In this document: positions 16,628 through 25,900 of the stretch, in pieces
How the letters are laid out: every line of letters begins with the position of its first letter
Numbering within the stretch: the first letter of the stretch is position 1
NCBI GenBank assembly: GCA_031363945.1
Contig: JANLVJ010000065.1
Span: 1-64,000 of the forward strand
DNA: 64,000 nt
Direction: 5' to 3'
Source: JANLVJ01 sp031363945
Lineage (GTDB): Bacteria; Bacteroidota; Bacteroidia; Sphingobacteriales; Sphingobacteriaceae
Program-made: the position numbers and the translations under genes
Notes under the pieces: generated by a model
The model's database searches: none
What the model was told of the DNA's origin: nothing
The model's input: the letters and a program-made list of their open reading frames with translations, nothing else

Positions 16628-17479
16628 TTGAAAACTTTAAAAATCGCAATCCAGAAGTCTGGACGACTGAACGAGAAATCAGTTGAGCTCTTAAAAAACA
16701 GTGGCTTTAGTTTCGATAATTATAAAAGCTCATTAATTTCTCCTGTTTCTAATTTTCCGCTTGAGATTTTATTTCTGCGCGATGATGATATTCCTGAGTA
16801 CGTTCGTGACGGTATTGCAGATCTTGGAATTGCGGGTGAAAATGTCATAAAGGAATCTGGAGTTGAGGTAAATCACCTCGTTCCACTAGGGTTCGGAAAA
16901 TGTACGATGAAAATTGCGGTACCTGTTATTACTGATATCGTGTCGATTGCAGATTTACATGGTAAATCAATTGCTACCAGCTACCCGTTGATACTGGAAG
17001 ATTTCTTGCTGAAACACTCAATTAAAGCAGATATAAGAACCATTAGCGGATCTGTTGAAATTTCTACCAATCTTGGCCTTAGCCATGCCATTTGTGATAT
17101 CGTATCAACAGGTGGTACCCTAAAAAGTAATGGATTAATGCCTTTCTGCAATGTGATGGATTCTGAGGCAATGCTTATAGGCAGACCTGGAATTCAGGAA
17201 CATCCGATTGTGCAGGAAGTCATGCAGAGAATACGTGCTGTACTCAGAGCAAAAGACAATAAATATGTCGTTTTAAATATTGAACATAAAAACCTGGATT
17301 CAATTACATCGTTACTTCATGGGGTGCGCAGCCCAACTGTAGTACCGCTTGCTGAAAAAGGTTGGGTGGCTGTGCATACAGTTATTCCTGAAACAGATTT
17401 TTGGGAAAAAATAAATCAGCTAAAAAGCTCAGGAGCCCAGGGCATTGTGGTGCTCGCAATCGAAAAAATTATCATTTAA
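16628..17479 (+). CDS. hisG: ATP phosphoribosyltransferase, long form
   Basis: A 283-residue enzyme for the first step of histidine synthesis, joining ATP and PRPP. It has the N-terminal motif IAIQKSGRLNEKSVELLKNSGF, the region DLGIAGENVIKES and the PRPP loop ICDIVSTGGTLKSNGL (around residues 157-172). The C-terminal about 75 residues form the ACT-like regulatory domain of the long (HisZ-independent) form, so feedback inhibition by histidine is expected. The start is TTG at 16628. It opens the his operon and its stop overlaps the hisD start by one base (TAATG). Confidence 0.97.
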   Translation: MKTLKIAIQKSGRLNEKSVELLKNSGFSFDNYKSSLISPVSNFPLEILFLRDDDIPEYVRDGIADLGIAGENVIKESGVEVNHLVPLGFGKCTMKIAVPVITDIVSIADLHGKSIATSYPLILEDFLLKHSIKADIRTISGSVEISTNLGLSHAICDIVSTGGTLKSNGLMPFCNVMDSEAMLIGRPGIQEHPIVQEVMQRIRAVLRAKDNKYVVLNIEHKNLDSITSLLHGVRSPTVVPLAEKGWVAVHTVIPETDFWEKINQLKSSGAQGIVVLAIEKIII

Positions 17480-18813
17480 TGCTTCTTAAACCTTATACAT
17501 TACAGTCATTAACAACTGCTGAGAGATGGGATCTTGGAAGGGGCAGACATACATCTATGCAAGGTGCGCCCGATTTACTGGCAACAGTTGATAAAATCAT
17601 GGTAACTGTTCATGACCGCGGTCTTGAGGCAATTGTTGAATATACGCATGAATTCGATCAGGTAAAGCTTGACAAACTCTTTATCGGGAAAAAAGAAATC
17701 TGTGCAATTGCAGCTGAAATAACCCCTGAGGCAGCGGTAGCCATAGATACAGCTTATCAAACGATTTATGCATACCATAAGGCCCAGCTAAAAGAAATTT
17801 CAAAAATTGAGACAGCAACAGGAATTACCTGCTGGCGTGAATCTAGGCCCGTAGATTGTGCAGGTCTATATATTCCTGGGGGAAGTGCCGTATTACCCAG
17901 TACATTTTTGATGCTGGGCATTCCCGCCTTACTGGCTGGTGTACCTGAACTGGTAGTTTGCAGCCCTCCTCAAAAAGAAGGAACCCTGATAAACCCCTAT
18001 CTAGCCTATGTGGCCACCCTACTTGGTATTGAACGTATTTTTACAATTGGTGGTGTTCAGGCAATCACAGCAATGGGCTTTGGTATTGCCGGAATACCTA
18101 AGGCTGATAAAATTTTCGGTCCAGGCAATGCGTATGTCACGGCAGCAAAACAGCTTATACAGCAGCGTGCAATGGTAGCTATTGATATGCCTGCCGGACC
18201 TTCTGAAGTACTGGTCATTGCCGATAATCTGGCAGACCCAGCATTTGCTGCTGCTGATCTGCTTGCTCAGGCAGAACATGGCCCCACTAGTCAGGTTGTG
18301 CTTGTCAGTAATTCAACTACATTCTTAACGGCAGTAAATAGAGAACTTGAAAAGCAGTTAGACCGCTTGCCAAGGTCAGGTATTGCTGCCAAAGCACTTC
18401 AGAACTCATTTAGCCTTTTAACCACTGATATTGATCAGGCCATAGAATTTTCAAATGTATATGCTCCTGAACACTTGATCTTGCTTTTAGAAGAAGCTGA
18501 AAAATACACTTCAAAAATAAGTTCTGCAGGCTCTGTTTTTCTAGGATCCTGGTCACCTGAATCAGTAGGAGATTATGCTTCGGGTACAAACCATACACTG
18601 CCAACTTCAGGTTATGCAAGAATGTACTCTGGGCTTGGTGTTGATTCATTTCAAAAGCAGATAAGTTTCCAACAACTTACCGCTGAAGGCCTGCAATACA
18701 TCGGACCTACGGTCGAAAAACTTGCTGAAATTGAAGGTCTGCATGCACATGGGATGGCAGTGACCATAAGGCTTGAAAAACTCTCTCAATTAATTTCTGG
18801 CCCGACTGCCTGA
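17479..18813 (+). CDS. hisD: Histidinol dehydrogenase
   Basis: A 444-residue zinc enzyme that oxidises L-histidinol to L-histidine in two NAD-dependent steps. Visible blocks are GLYIPGGSAVLPSTFLML, FTIGGVQAITAMGFG, the NAD-site segment FGPGNAYVTAAKQLIQ, zinc-ligand regions AEHGPTSQV and YAPEHLIL, and a C-terminal ligand region with LHAHGMAVTIRLEKL. The frame is open back to 17401 inside hisG, but ATG 17479, overlapping the hisG stop, gives the normal length and N-terminus. Confidence 0.97.
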   Translation: MLLKPYTLQSLTTAERWDLGRGRHTSMQGAPDLLATVDKIMVTVHDRGLEAIVEYTHEFDQVKLDKLFIGKKEICAIAAEITPEAAVAIDTAYQTIYAYHKAQLKEISKIETATGITCWRESRPVDCAGLYIPGGSAVLPSTFLMLGIPALLAGVPELVVCSPPQKEGTLINPYLAYVATLLGIERIFTIGGVQAITAMGFGIAGIPKADKIFGPGNAYVTAAKQLIQQRAMVAIDMPAGPSEVLVIADNLADPAFAAADLLAQAEHGPTSQVVLVSNSTTFLTAVNRELEKQLDRLPRSGIAAKALQNSFSLLTTDIDQAIEFSNVYAPEHLILLLEEAEKYTSKISSAGSVFLGSWSPESVGDYASGTNHTLPTSGYARMYSGLGVDSFQKQISFQQLTAEGLQYIGPTVEKLAEIEGLHAHGMAVTIRLEKLSQLISGPTA

Positions 18814-18835
18814 CCATACCAAAAACACGAAGAAA

Positions 18836-19900
18836 GTGAAAAACATACAATCGCTGGTGCGGGATAATATCATGGCTATGGACGCCTATTCATCGGCCAG
18901 GAGTCTATATACCTCGGGAATTTTCTTTGATGCCAATGAAAATCCGTATAATATTTTTGAAGCCCAGGCAGGTGGAATTGAGGTAAACAGATACCCTGAC
19001 GGAAAAAATGCTGAATTACGTAAAAGCCTTGGGCTATTATATGGTTTATCTGCAACTCAGGTTGCTGTCGGAAATGGCAGTGATGAACTAATTGATCTGC
19101 TGATCAGGATTTTTTGCCGTCCTGGCCTTGATGAAATTATTATTTGTCCGCCTACGTTTGGCATGTACCGGGTATCAGCAAATATGAATGATGTTTCAGT
19201 TTGTGAAATTCCGCTAAAAAATTATTCGCTGGATATTGATGGAATTAGTGCAGCAATAACTGCCAGTACAAAGATTTTATTTATCTGTAACCCTAATAAT
19301 CCTACAGGCTCAACTACAGCAAGAAGTGAAATAATTGCATTAGCCGAAAAATTTAATCTGATTGTAGTGGTCGATGAAGCATATGGAGACTTCATGGATG
19401 ATGAGTCGCTTATCAGCGCTATTGACAAGCATGAAAATCTGGTTGTTTTACGTACATTATCAAAAGCTTTTGCACTTGCAGGAGCAAGACTGGGTATTGT
19501 CATGTCTTCAGAATTTATAATTAGCCTGGTTCAGAAAGTTAAATTCCCATATAATATAAACAGCTTGAGTACTGATGTTATCTTGAATGCCCTTTTAGAA
19601 AAAGATAAAGTTGAAAAGTCGGTTCTGGCATTAAAAGTCATGCGCAATGAGATGGAAACTGAGTTAAAAACCTATGAAGAAATTGTAGAGATTATTCCAA
19701 GCCAGGCTAATTTTTTATGTATCAGGTTTACCGATAGTCTGTTTGTTTTTGAAGCCCTGGTAAAAAATGATATTATCACTCGCAGGATTGCACCAGGATA
19801 TGGAATGCAGAATATACTACGTATTAGTATCGGTACAGCTGAACAGAATAAATTGCTTCTTGATACACTTGAAAGAACACTTACCAAAGTTAAAGCATAG
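18836..19900 (+). CDS. hisC: Histidinol-phosphate aminotransferase
   Basis: A 354-residue PLP enzyme converting imidazole acetol phosphate and glutamate to histidinol phosphate. It has DANENPYN near the N-terminus, VGNGSDELIDLLIR, the CNPNNPTGS and VVDEAYGDFMDD blocks and the PLP lysine in LRTLSKAFALAGARLG (about residue 215). The start codon is GTG at 18836, 22 bp after hisD. The 150 bp to hisB form the only larger gap in the operon; it contains a 13-bp direct repeat (AAAGCATAGCTTA) spanning the end of hisC and the gap. Confidence 0.96.
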   Translation: MKNIQSLVRDNIMAMDAYSSARSLYTSGIFFDANENPYNIFEAQAGGIEVNRYPDGKNAELRKSLGLLYGLSATQVAVGNGSDELIDLLIRIFCRPGLDEIIICPPTFGMYRVSANMNDVSVCEIPLKNYSLDIDGISAAITASTKILFICNPNNPTGSTTARSEIIALAEKFNLIVVVDEAYGDFMDDESLISAIDKHENLVVLRTLSKAFALAGARLGIVMSSEFIISLVQKVKFPYNINSLSTDVILNALLEKDKVEKSVLALKVMRNEMETELKTYEEIVEIIPSQANFLCIRFTDSLFVFEALVKNDIITRRIAPGYGMQNILRISIGTAEQNKLLLDTLERTLTKVKA

Positions 19901-20050
19901 CTTAAAAAGGAAGTCAATCTCTGATCTTAACTTAATCAAAGCATAGCTTACGTGAAGGATAATTACTGATGCTGGTCAATTCATAGCTAATGGGCAATTA
20001 TTGACTTTAGTTAAAGCTTAATTTACACTACCAATAAAATAATCTTACTG

Positions 20051-21235
20051 ATGAAAAGCGTATTATTTGTTGACCGGGATGGCACCATTATAAAAGAACC
20101 AGCTGATGAGCAAATAGACAGTCTTGAAAAGCTTGAATTTCTACCTTATGCAATCTCATCACTGAAAAAGCTACAAAATCTAGGCTTTACCCTTGTTATG
20201 GTGAGTAATCAGGATGGCTTAGGCACAGCCTCTTTCCCGACAGAAACATTTTGGGGCCCTCAAAATAAAATGCTTGAGATTTTACAAAACGAAGGCGTCA
20301 TATTTGAAGAAATCTTTATAGATGCTAGTTTACCTTTAGAAAATAGCCCGAATCGTAAGCCTGGAATCGGAATGCTGATTAACTATCTGTCATCAAATTC
20401 AATCAATCTTGAAAATTCATTTACCATTGGTGATCGTATCACCGATATCAAACTTGCACGGAATATTGGCTGTAAAAGTATTTATATAGAAGTAGCGACA
20501 ACGTTAGCGGCCAAGGCAGAAGAAGCGTCAACTGCGATACCAGGCTTTGCAGCCCCAACATCAGAAGCGTCTTTGGAAGTGCCGTCATCAACAAAAGCGG
20601 AGGCTGATTTCAGTTCATCCTCTTGGCTTGATATTACCGCTTACCTGCGTAAACGATCAGGCAGGCAGGTTATCCTTGATCGCAATACAGCCGAAACCCG
20701 TATTCATGTAGAACTTAACCTTGATGGTGAAGGAATTCATGAAATCGATACAGGCCTGAAATTTTATGACCATATGCTTGACCAGCTGTCAAGACATTCG
20801 GGTATGAATCTGAAACTAACAGTTAAGGGTGATCTTGAAATTGATGAGCATCATACTATCGAAGATAGTGCCATTGCTCTTGGCATGGCCATGCGTGAAG
20901 CTATGGGTGACAAAAAAGGCATGGAACGCTATGGTTTTCTGCTTCCAATGGATGAAGCACTTGTGCAGTGTGCCATAGATTTCTCTGGAAGATCATGGTT
21001 CATTTTTTCAGGAAAATTTGACCGTGAATATGTTGGTGACTTCCCCACAGAAATGCTCGAACACTGGATGAAATCTTTTTCAGATCATGCAGGATTAAAT
21101 TTAAATTTAAACATTCTAGCGGGTCAGAATACTCATCATAAGATTGAAGCATCTTTTAAAGCGCTGGCTCGTTGCATCAGACAGGCAATTGCTGTAACCA
21201 GTGAGGTCTTACCAACAACAAAAGGGGTCATATGA
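20051..21235 (+). CDS. hisB: Bifunctional histidinol-phosphatase / imidazoleglycerol-phosphate dehydratase
   Basis: A 394-residue fusion of a HAD phosphatase (DRDGTI at residues 8-13; the two Asp are nucleophile and acid) and the IGP dehydratase domain (DEHHTIEDSAIALG, DHAGLNLNL, THHKIEASFKALAR), serving steps 6 and 8 of the pathway. The cysteines that bind zinc in E. coli HisB-N are absent (DASLPLENSPNRKPG). The interdomain linker is long, about 40 residues rich in Ala, Ser, Glu and Pro (roughly 150-190). It overlaps hisH by 4 bp (ATGA). Confidence 0.96.
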   Translation: MKSVLFVDRDGTIIKEPADEQIDSLEKLEFLPYAISSLKKLQNLGFTLVMVSNQDGLGTASFPTETFWGPQNKMLEILQNEGVIFEEIFIDASLPLENSPNRKPGIGMLINYLSSNSINLENSFTIGDRITDIKLARNIGCKSIYIEVATTLAAKAEEASTAIPGFAAPTSEASLEVPSSTKAEADFSSSSWLDITAYLRKRSGRQVILDRNTAETRIHVELNLDGEGIHEIDTGLKFYDHMLDQLSRHSGMNLKLTVKGDLEIDEHHTIEDSAIALGMAMREAMGDKKGMERYGFLLPMDEALVQCAIDFSGRSWFIFSGKFDREYVGDFPTEMLEHWMKSFSDHAGLNLNLNILAGQNTHHKIEASFKALARCIRQAIAVTSEVLPTTKGVI

Positions 21236-21834
21236 GTAATACTATCGGAATAATAGATTACGGAGCTGGAAATATCTTTTCACTTACCTGCGCTTTAGAC
21301 CGTCAGCACCTATCTTACCGGATGGTAAAAACCGAAGACGATTTTCATAACTGTGACAGATACATCATTCCTGGTGTGGGTCATGCAGGGGCAGCCATGA
21401 AAAAGTTAGAACAAACCGGCCTGATTCATCTGATCAGAGACACCAAAAAACCTATTCTGGGGATATGTGTAGGTATGCAGCTTTTAACTGATTTTTCTGA
21501 AGAGGGAAATAGTACATTAATGGGTATTGTACCCGTAAACACAAAACTATTTACGTTTAAAGATATCAAGGTGCCACATATAGGGTGGAATACTGTTACA
21601 GGTTTAAAAGACGACCTTTTATTCAAGGGCCTGCCCGCAGATTGCCACTTCTATTTTGTGCATTCCTATTTTATTGAATTTAATCTTAATTTTACAACTG
21701 GCTCTACTCTATATGGTACGGTTTTTTCAGCATCAGTGAGAAAAGAAAACTTCAGAGGTCTTCAGTTTCATCCTGAAAAATCAGGAGAGAATGGCGAGCG
21801 GGTACTGAACAATTTTTATCATTTAATAAATTAA
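21232..21834 (+). CDS. hisH: Imidazole glycerol phosphate synthase, glutaminase subunit
   Basis: A 200-residue class I glutamine amidotransferase that supplies ammonia to HisF through an internal channel. It has IIDYGAGN at the start, the nucleophile Cys in LGICVGMQLL (about residue 79), and the His/Glu pair in GLQFHPEKSGENG near residue 183. It starts inside the hisB stop (4-bp overlap) and is followed by hisA after 10 bp. Confidence 0.97.
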   Translation: MSNTIGIIDYGAGNIFSLTCALDRQHLSYRMVKTEDDFHNCDRYIIPGVGHAGAAMKKLEQTGLIHLIRDTKKPILGICVGMQLLTDFSEEGNSTLMGIVPVNTKLFTFKDIKVPHIGWNTVTGLKDDLLFKGLPADCHFYFVHSYFIEFNLNFTTGSTLYGTVFSASVRKENFRGLQFHPEKSGENGERVLNNFYHLIN

Positions 21835-21844
21835 CACTTCATTT

Positions 21845-22594
21845 ATGTATGTAATTCCGGCCATTGACATTCTCGACAGAAAAGTTGTCAGGTTAAGAGA
21901 AGGCGACTATAGTCAGGTCACCTCATATCAGGTTTCTCTTGAAGAAATGTTAGAACAATTACAGTCTCAGGGTACTGATTTTGTGCATATTATTGATTTA
22001 AATGGGGCTAAAGGTGATTTCTCTAATCAGGATTACCTGGTAAAGATCTTAAAAAAGTCACCGATGAAAATTCAGTACGGCGGTGGCATACGTAGCCTTG
22101 AAAAAGTAAAAGAACTCATCGATCTGGGGTTTGACCGCCTAATAATTGGTACTCTTGCCCTTACCCAGCCTGACTTTCTTGAAAACCTAAGCAAAGAATT
22201 ATGTCATAAAGAGAAATTCTCAGATAATATTGTCATTGCTATTGATGTACTCGACGAGGTCATTAAATACAGTGGCTGGATGGAGGCTTCACCTATCAAA
22301 TTATTAGATTATATGGACAAGTGCACTTCACTCGGCTATTTCCGGTTTTTGTGTACTGATATTAATAAAGATGGAAAAATGGGTGGTACTGGCATAGCCC
22401 TTTATAAAAAGCTTATTGCCCATTCACCCTTTATTAAACTTATAGCTTCTGGAGGAATCAGTTCTCTTGACGACCTACGTGAGCTTTCAGCCATAAGGGT
22501 TGAGGCGGCAGTGGTTGGTAAAGCAATGTACGAAGGCAAGGTTACAAACGAAGAAATAAAAGACTGGAATTTACAGGCACTGGTTAATTTTTAA
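21845..22594 (+). CDS. hisA: Phosphoribosylformimino-5-aminoimidazole carboxamide ribotide isomerase
   Basis: A 249-residue beta/alpha-barrel enzyme performing the Amadori isomerisation of ProFAR to PRFAR. The catalytic Asp lies in [20 protein letters not shown] (residue 8). A second catalytic Asp sits in the [15 protein letters not shown] block near residue 175. The phosphate sites IQYGGGIRS and [12 protein letters not shown] are intact. It is separated from hisF by 2 bp. Confidence 0.97.
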   Translation: MYVIPAIDILDRKVVRLREGDYSQVTSYQVSLEEMLEQLQSQGTDFVHIIDLNGAKGDFSNQDYLVKILKKSPMKIQYGGGIRSLEKVKELIDLGFDRLIIGTLALTQPDFLENLSKELCHKEKFSDNIVIAIDVLDEVIKYSGWMEASPIKLLDYMDKCTSLGYFRFLCTDINKDGKMGGTGIALYKKLIAHSPFIKLIASGGISSLDDLRELSAIRVEAAVVGKAMYEGKVTNEEIKDWNLQALVNF

Positions 22595-22596
22595 GG

Positions 22597-23355
22597 ATGC
22601 TTGCAAAGCGTATAATCCCCTGTCTAGATATCAAAAATGGGAGAACAGTTAAAGGGATTAATTTTATTGACCTGATCGATGCAGGTGATCCTGTAGAACT
22701 AGCCGTAAATTATAGTTTGCAAGGTGCAGACGAGCTGGTATTTCTTGATATCAGTGCCTCTGAAGAAAAGCGTAAAACCCTTCTTCCCCTTATTCGTGAA
22801 ATTGCAAGGCATATCAATATCCCATTTACCATTGGTGGTGGCATCAGTGAATTAAATGATGCCCATGCTTTATTGAATGCTGGTGCTGATAAAATTTCAC
22901 TTAATTCATCTGCAGTTAAAAATCCAGGAATTATTGATTTATTCGCGGCACATTTCGGGAGTCAGTTCGTCGTAGTTGCCGCTGATACGCGCCTGTGCGG
23001 AACAAGAAACCTGATACATTTAACTGGAGGAAAAGAAGCTACCGAGATTGAAACAGAAAACTGGATCAATGAAGCAGTTTCAAGAGGAGCCGGTGAAATT
23101 TTACTGACTTCAATGGATCATGATGGAACAAAAAACGGTTTTGATCTTGAACTTCTGGCCCAAATTAATAAAACGTTACCCATTCCATTGATCGCATCAG
23201 GAGGGGCGGGAACTGAACAAGACTTCATTGATGTTTTTAAAATTGCCAGAGTTGATGCGGCATTGGCTGCTTCTGTCTTCCATTTTGGAGAAATAATGAT
23301 TCCTGAACTAAAGCGTGATTTAATAAAGCACAATATACCTGTGCGTTTACATTAG
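22597..23355 (+). CDS. hisF: Imidazole glycerol phosphate synthase, cyclase subunit
   Basis: A 252-residue beta/alpha-barrel partner of HisH that makes imidazole glycerol phosphate and AICAR, linking histidine and purine synthesis. The catalytic Asp pair is visible in [15 protein letters not shown] (Asp11) and [15 protein letters not shown] (about residue 171). Phosphate sites FTIGGGISE and [11 protein letters not shown] are present. It lies 2 bp after hisA and 26 bp before hisIE. Confidence 0.97.
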   Translation: MLAKRIIPCLDIKNGRTVKGINFIDLIDAGDPVELAVNYSLQGADELVFLDISASEEKRKTLLPLIREIARHINIPFTIGGGISELNDAHALLNAGADKISLNSSAVKNPGIIDLFAAHFGSQFVVVAADTRLCGTRNLIHLTGGKEATEIETENWINEAVSRGAGEILLTSMDHDGTKNGFDLELLAQINKTLPIPLIASGGAGTEQDFIDVFKIARVDAALAASVFHFGEIMIPELKRDLIKHNIPVRLH

Positions 23356-23381
23356 GTCTCGCACAATAAAATGATTTAACC

Positions 23382-23984
23382 ATGGAAACCAAGATACGCC
23401 CTGACTTTGAAAAAGGCGACGGACTTATACCAGTCATCATACAAGACAGTGTAACTCTCGAGGTATTGATGCTGGGCTATATGAATGAAGAGGCTTGGGA
23501 AAAAACAAATTTAGAGAATAAGGTCTGTTTCTACTCGAGATCTAAAAAACGACTTTGGACGAAGGGTGAAGAGAGTGGAAATTTCTTGTATTTTATCAAA
23601 GCCCATATTGATTGTGATCAGGATACGTTGCTACTATTTGTTAGGCCTGTTGGCAATACCTGTCATACCGGGTCACGCTCATGTTTTAAGACAGAATATT
23701 CATCAAATTTCATTTTTTTTCTCGAACAAATTATCGAAGATCGTTTTAACCAGTCACCTGAATCGTCTTATGTAGCTGGTTTACATCAGAAGGGGCTGGC
23801 AAAAATTGCACAGAAGGTAGGTGAAGAGGCAGTCGAAACAGTGATAGCAAGCTTAGTCGAAGATGAAAAACATTTTATCGATGAAAGTTCTGACCTGCTC
23901 TTCCATCTAATTGTGTTGCTTAAAGAGAAAGGATATTCTTTACAAAGAATTGCAGAAAACCTTAAAACCAGGCATAAAGAATAG
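23382..23984 (+). CDS. hisIE: Bifunctional phosphoribosyl-AMP cyclohydrolase / phosphoribosyl-ATP diphosphatase
   Basis: A 200-residue fusion of HisI and HisE for steps 2 and 3 of the pathway. The HisI half has MLGYMNEEAW, LWTKGEESGNF, the metal-binding DCDQDTLL and the Cys-containing GNTCHTGSRSCF. The HisE half has IAQKVGEEAVETVIAS and the helical end with ESSDLLFHLIVLLKEKG. It is the last gene of the operon and is followed at about 180 bp by a strong hairpin. Confidence 0.97.
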   Translation: METKIRPDFEKGDGLIPVIIQDSVTLEVLMLGYMNEEAWEKTNLENKVCFYSRSKKRLWTKGEESGNFLYFIKAHIDCDQDTLLLFVRPVGNTCHTGSRSCFKTEYSSNFIFFLEQIIEDRFNQSPESSYVAGLHQKGLAKIAQKVGEEAVETVIASLVEDEKHFIDESSDLLFHLIVLLKEKGYSLQRIAENLKTRHKE

Positions 23985-24162
23985 GCTCAGCTTGTAGCCT
24001 ACAGTAAATATTATCAAATATTACTACAAAAGCATTTTGTGATACCATGTAGCATATAATATTTGAACAAATGGAAATTAAATTAAAATTTTAAACTTGA
24101 GTAAAATTTACCCCAATTAAATAAAAATTAAGAATCAGGTAAAATAATACTTTTTAAAAGCC

Positions 24163-24205
24163 AGAAAACCCAGTTTAAGACAGCTTAACTGGGTTTTCTA
24201 GTTTT
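24163..24205. terminator. Bidirectional terminator between the his operon and the glycine-zipper gene
   Basis: AGAAAACCCAGTTTAAG pairs with CTTAACTGGGTTTTCT with one bulged base and a 4-nt loop. T-rich tracts follow on both strands. It can end the rightward his transcript and the leftward gene at 24240. Confidence 0.8.
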
Positions 24206-24239
24206 AAATGAGATAATGTTGAATAACTTACAAGTTTTC

Positions 24240-24560
24240 CTACCTGTCATTGGTTACCACTTTTCTTCGTCTTACCGTCCTGCCTTTAGCATGTGATTTA
24301 TTTTTGTCAGTTTCATTTCCGATTACATACCCTGCACCTGCACCAAGAACTCCACCGATCAGGGCCCCTTCACCTCCACCGGCAACGGCACCAATAACGG
24401 CTCCACTTCCACCACCAATTGCTGCTCCTTTTGCTCTTCTTGACCAGCCACGTCTATGCCTTGTTGAAGTCGTTACCGTACGCTGGGTCGCAAGCAAATC
24501 AGAACAAACCGTTGTTGCTGTGACTGCTATAAATAAGACTGAAATAAAAAATCTTTTCAT
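24240..24560 (-). CDS. Glycine-zipper exported protein
   Basis: A 106-residue protein with an N-terminal signal peptide (KRFFISVLFIAVTATTVCS). An arginine-rich stretch follows, then a glycine-zipper segment (about residues 45-82: AIGGGSGAVIGAVAGGGEGA) of the YMGG/OmpA-like type, which packs in membranes as paired helices. The end is basic (GRTVRRRKVV). No enzymatic role is evident; such proteins sit in the periplasm or outer membrane. It stands alone between the his operon and the NlpC gene. Confidence 0.75.
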   Translation of the reverse strand: MKRFFISVLFIAVTATTVCSDLLATQRTVTTSTRHRRGWSRRAKGAAIGGGSGAVIGAVAGGGEGALIGGVLGAGAGYVIGNETDKNKSHAKGRTVRRRKVVTNDR

Positions 24561-24650
24561 CTCTATTAGTTAATTAAGTTAAATCTTCAAAGTAAACTAA
24601 CCGTATGAATTAAAGTTAGTATTAACAAATACCTTACCATTCCGGAACAG

Positions 24651-25463
24651 TCAAAAAATTCTCATCAGTGAATGAAACGTATGTGTGTAAGTTTTGTTCC
24701 CGGTATTATAGATTCCCAAGTCATCGATTTTATCAATCCGAACCTGACCTGATGCATGAAATATTGTTTCTCTGCCTGTGAGAATACCAACATGTATGAT
24801 CTTGCCCACGTCATTAACAAAAAAAGCAAGATCACCAGCAAGAGCATCATTCAGAGACGGTACCGATCTACCTGTTAAAGCCTGATCAGCAGCATCTCTT
24901 GGAATTTTCACTCCGGCAAATCTTGAAAATAATTGAGTCAGACCCGAACAGTCAATACCATAAATTGAGCGCCCTCCCCATTGATATGGAGCATTAGCGT
25001 AGAGGAGCATGAACCTCTCTAGTAATTTTTCAGAAAAAGGGCTAAACCGTGTGATATCGCCTTTAACAGTAAAAAGTTCATTAGCAATGCTGCAAAATCC
25101 ATTCTTAAAAGAAGGCAATATTGAACCATTCAAGATCTTAAAGTCTGAAAAATGGTTTGATACAAAATCTTCTGGACATTTACTTACGACAGAATAGGGG
25201 ATTAGTTCAGTATAAAGCTCAAAACTAATATATGGGTCAACAGTTTCGAGATCTAAAAATTCAGATTCACTAATCGATTTGTATTGTTTAGAATCTATGA
25301 AGCCAATGTAAGAATCATGAGCAATTCGAATTTTTATCCAGGTAGATTGTTTCTCAAGAATGGTAAAATGTTCACCAAAAAGTAGCTGGCTTACCTGTTC
25401 CTGACGGTCACCAGGAGCTGCACGCACAGGAACTAAACTCAGGTGGGTAATACCGTATTCCAA
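24651..25463 (-). CDS. NlpC/P60-family peptidoglycan endopeptidase with SH3-like domain
   Basis: A 270-residue C40-family peptidase expected to cut gamma-D-glutamyl-diaminopimelate bonds in peptidoglycan stems. The N-terminal about 60 residues form a bacterial SH3-type domain (VPVRAAPGDRQEQVSQLLFG). The catalytic Cys is in YGIDCSGLTQLFSRFAG near residue 170, the His in GKIIHVGILTG, and FHASGQVRID supplies the third polar position. No obvious signal peptide is visible, as in some other Bacteroidota members. It is 16 bp downstream of the ferredoxin gene. Confidence 0.88.
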   Translation of the reverse strand: MEYGITHLSLVPVRAAPGDRQEQVSQLLFGEHFTILEKQSTWIKIRIAHDSYIGFIDSKQYKSISESEFLDLETVDPYISFELYTELIPYSVVSKCPEDFVSNHFSDFKILNGSILPSFKNGFCSIANELFTVKGDITRFSPFSEKLLERFMLLYANAPYQWGGRSIYGIDCSGLTQLFSRFAGVKIPRDAADQALTGRSVPSLNDALAGDLAFFVNDVGKIIHVGILTGRETIFHASGQVRIDKIDDLGIYNTGNKTYTHTFHSLMRIF

Positions 25464-25479
25464 AATAAATCGCTAAGGC

Positions 25480-25833
25480 TTAATTATCCAAATGCAACCA
25501 GCCTTTTTTAGCAAGCAGTTGTTCAGTACTCTCACGTACATCTTCATCATCTACACAACAATCAACAGGGCATACTGCGGCGCACTGAGGCTCATCGTGA
25601 AAACCTTTGCATTCAGTACACTTATCAGAAACAATAAAGTACACTTCATCAGAGGCAGCATCATTTGCTGTATCAGCATTAATTTCAGTTCCATCTAGCT
25701 TGGTTACCAGTCCTTTAAGACCTGTTCCATCACCGTACCGCCAGGCAGCACCGGCATCATATATTGCATTATTAGGGCACTCTGGTTCACAAGCCCCGCA
25801 ATTAATGCATTCATCTGTTATCTTGATCGCCAT
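25480..25833 (-). CDS. Ferredoxin with two [4Fe-4S] clusters
   Basis: A 117-residue electron carrier. The first cluster motif is [12 protein letters not shown] (residues 10-21). The second is [18 protein letters not shown] (from about 72) with the eight-residue spacing between the second and third Cys seen in Alvin-type bacterial ferredoxins. About 45 residues between them form an insertion. It is divergent from the acyl-CoA reductase gene, 67 bp apart, a pairing common in this phylum and suggesting electron transfer in related metabolism, although a partner cannot be proven. Confidence 0.9.
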   Translation of the reverse strand: MAIKITDECINCGACEPECPNNAIYDAGAAWRYGDGTGLKGLVTKLDGTEINADTANDAASDEVYFIVSDKCTECKGFHDEPQCAAVCPVDCCVDDEDVRESTEQLLAKKGWLHLDN

Positions 25834-25887
25834 TTTATAAATTCTTAACCTGTAAATATAACACTAATTCTACTATTCAGTTTTCTG

Positions 25888-25895
25888 TATTTTTG
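25888..25895 (+). promoter_or_regulatory. -7 promoter box of the acyl-CoA reductase gene
   Basis: TATTTTTG matches the TAnnTTTG consensus and lies 5 bp before the ATG at 25901. Transcription would begin at or just before the start codon, giving a leaderless or nearly leaderless message. No -33 TTTG is evident. Confidence 0.4.
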
Positions 25896-25900
25896 CGTCG

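Noticed and set aside
17401..17478. Upstream extension of hisD
   Set aside because: The added residues lie inside hisG in another frame; ATG 17479 overlapping the hisG stop gives the family N-terminus.
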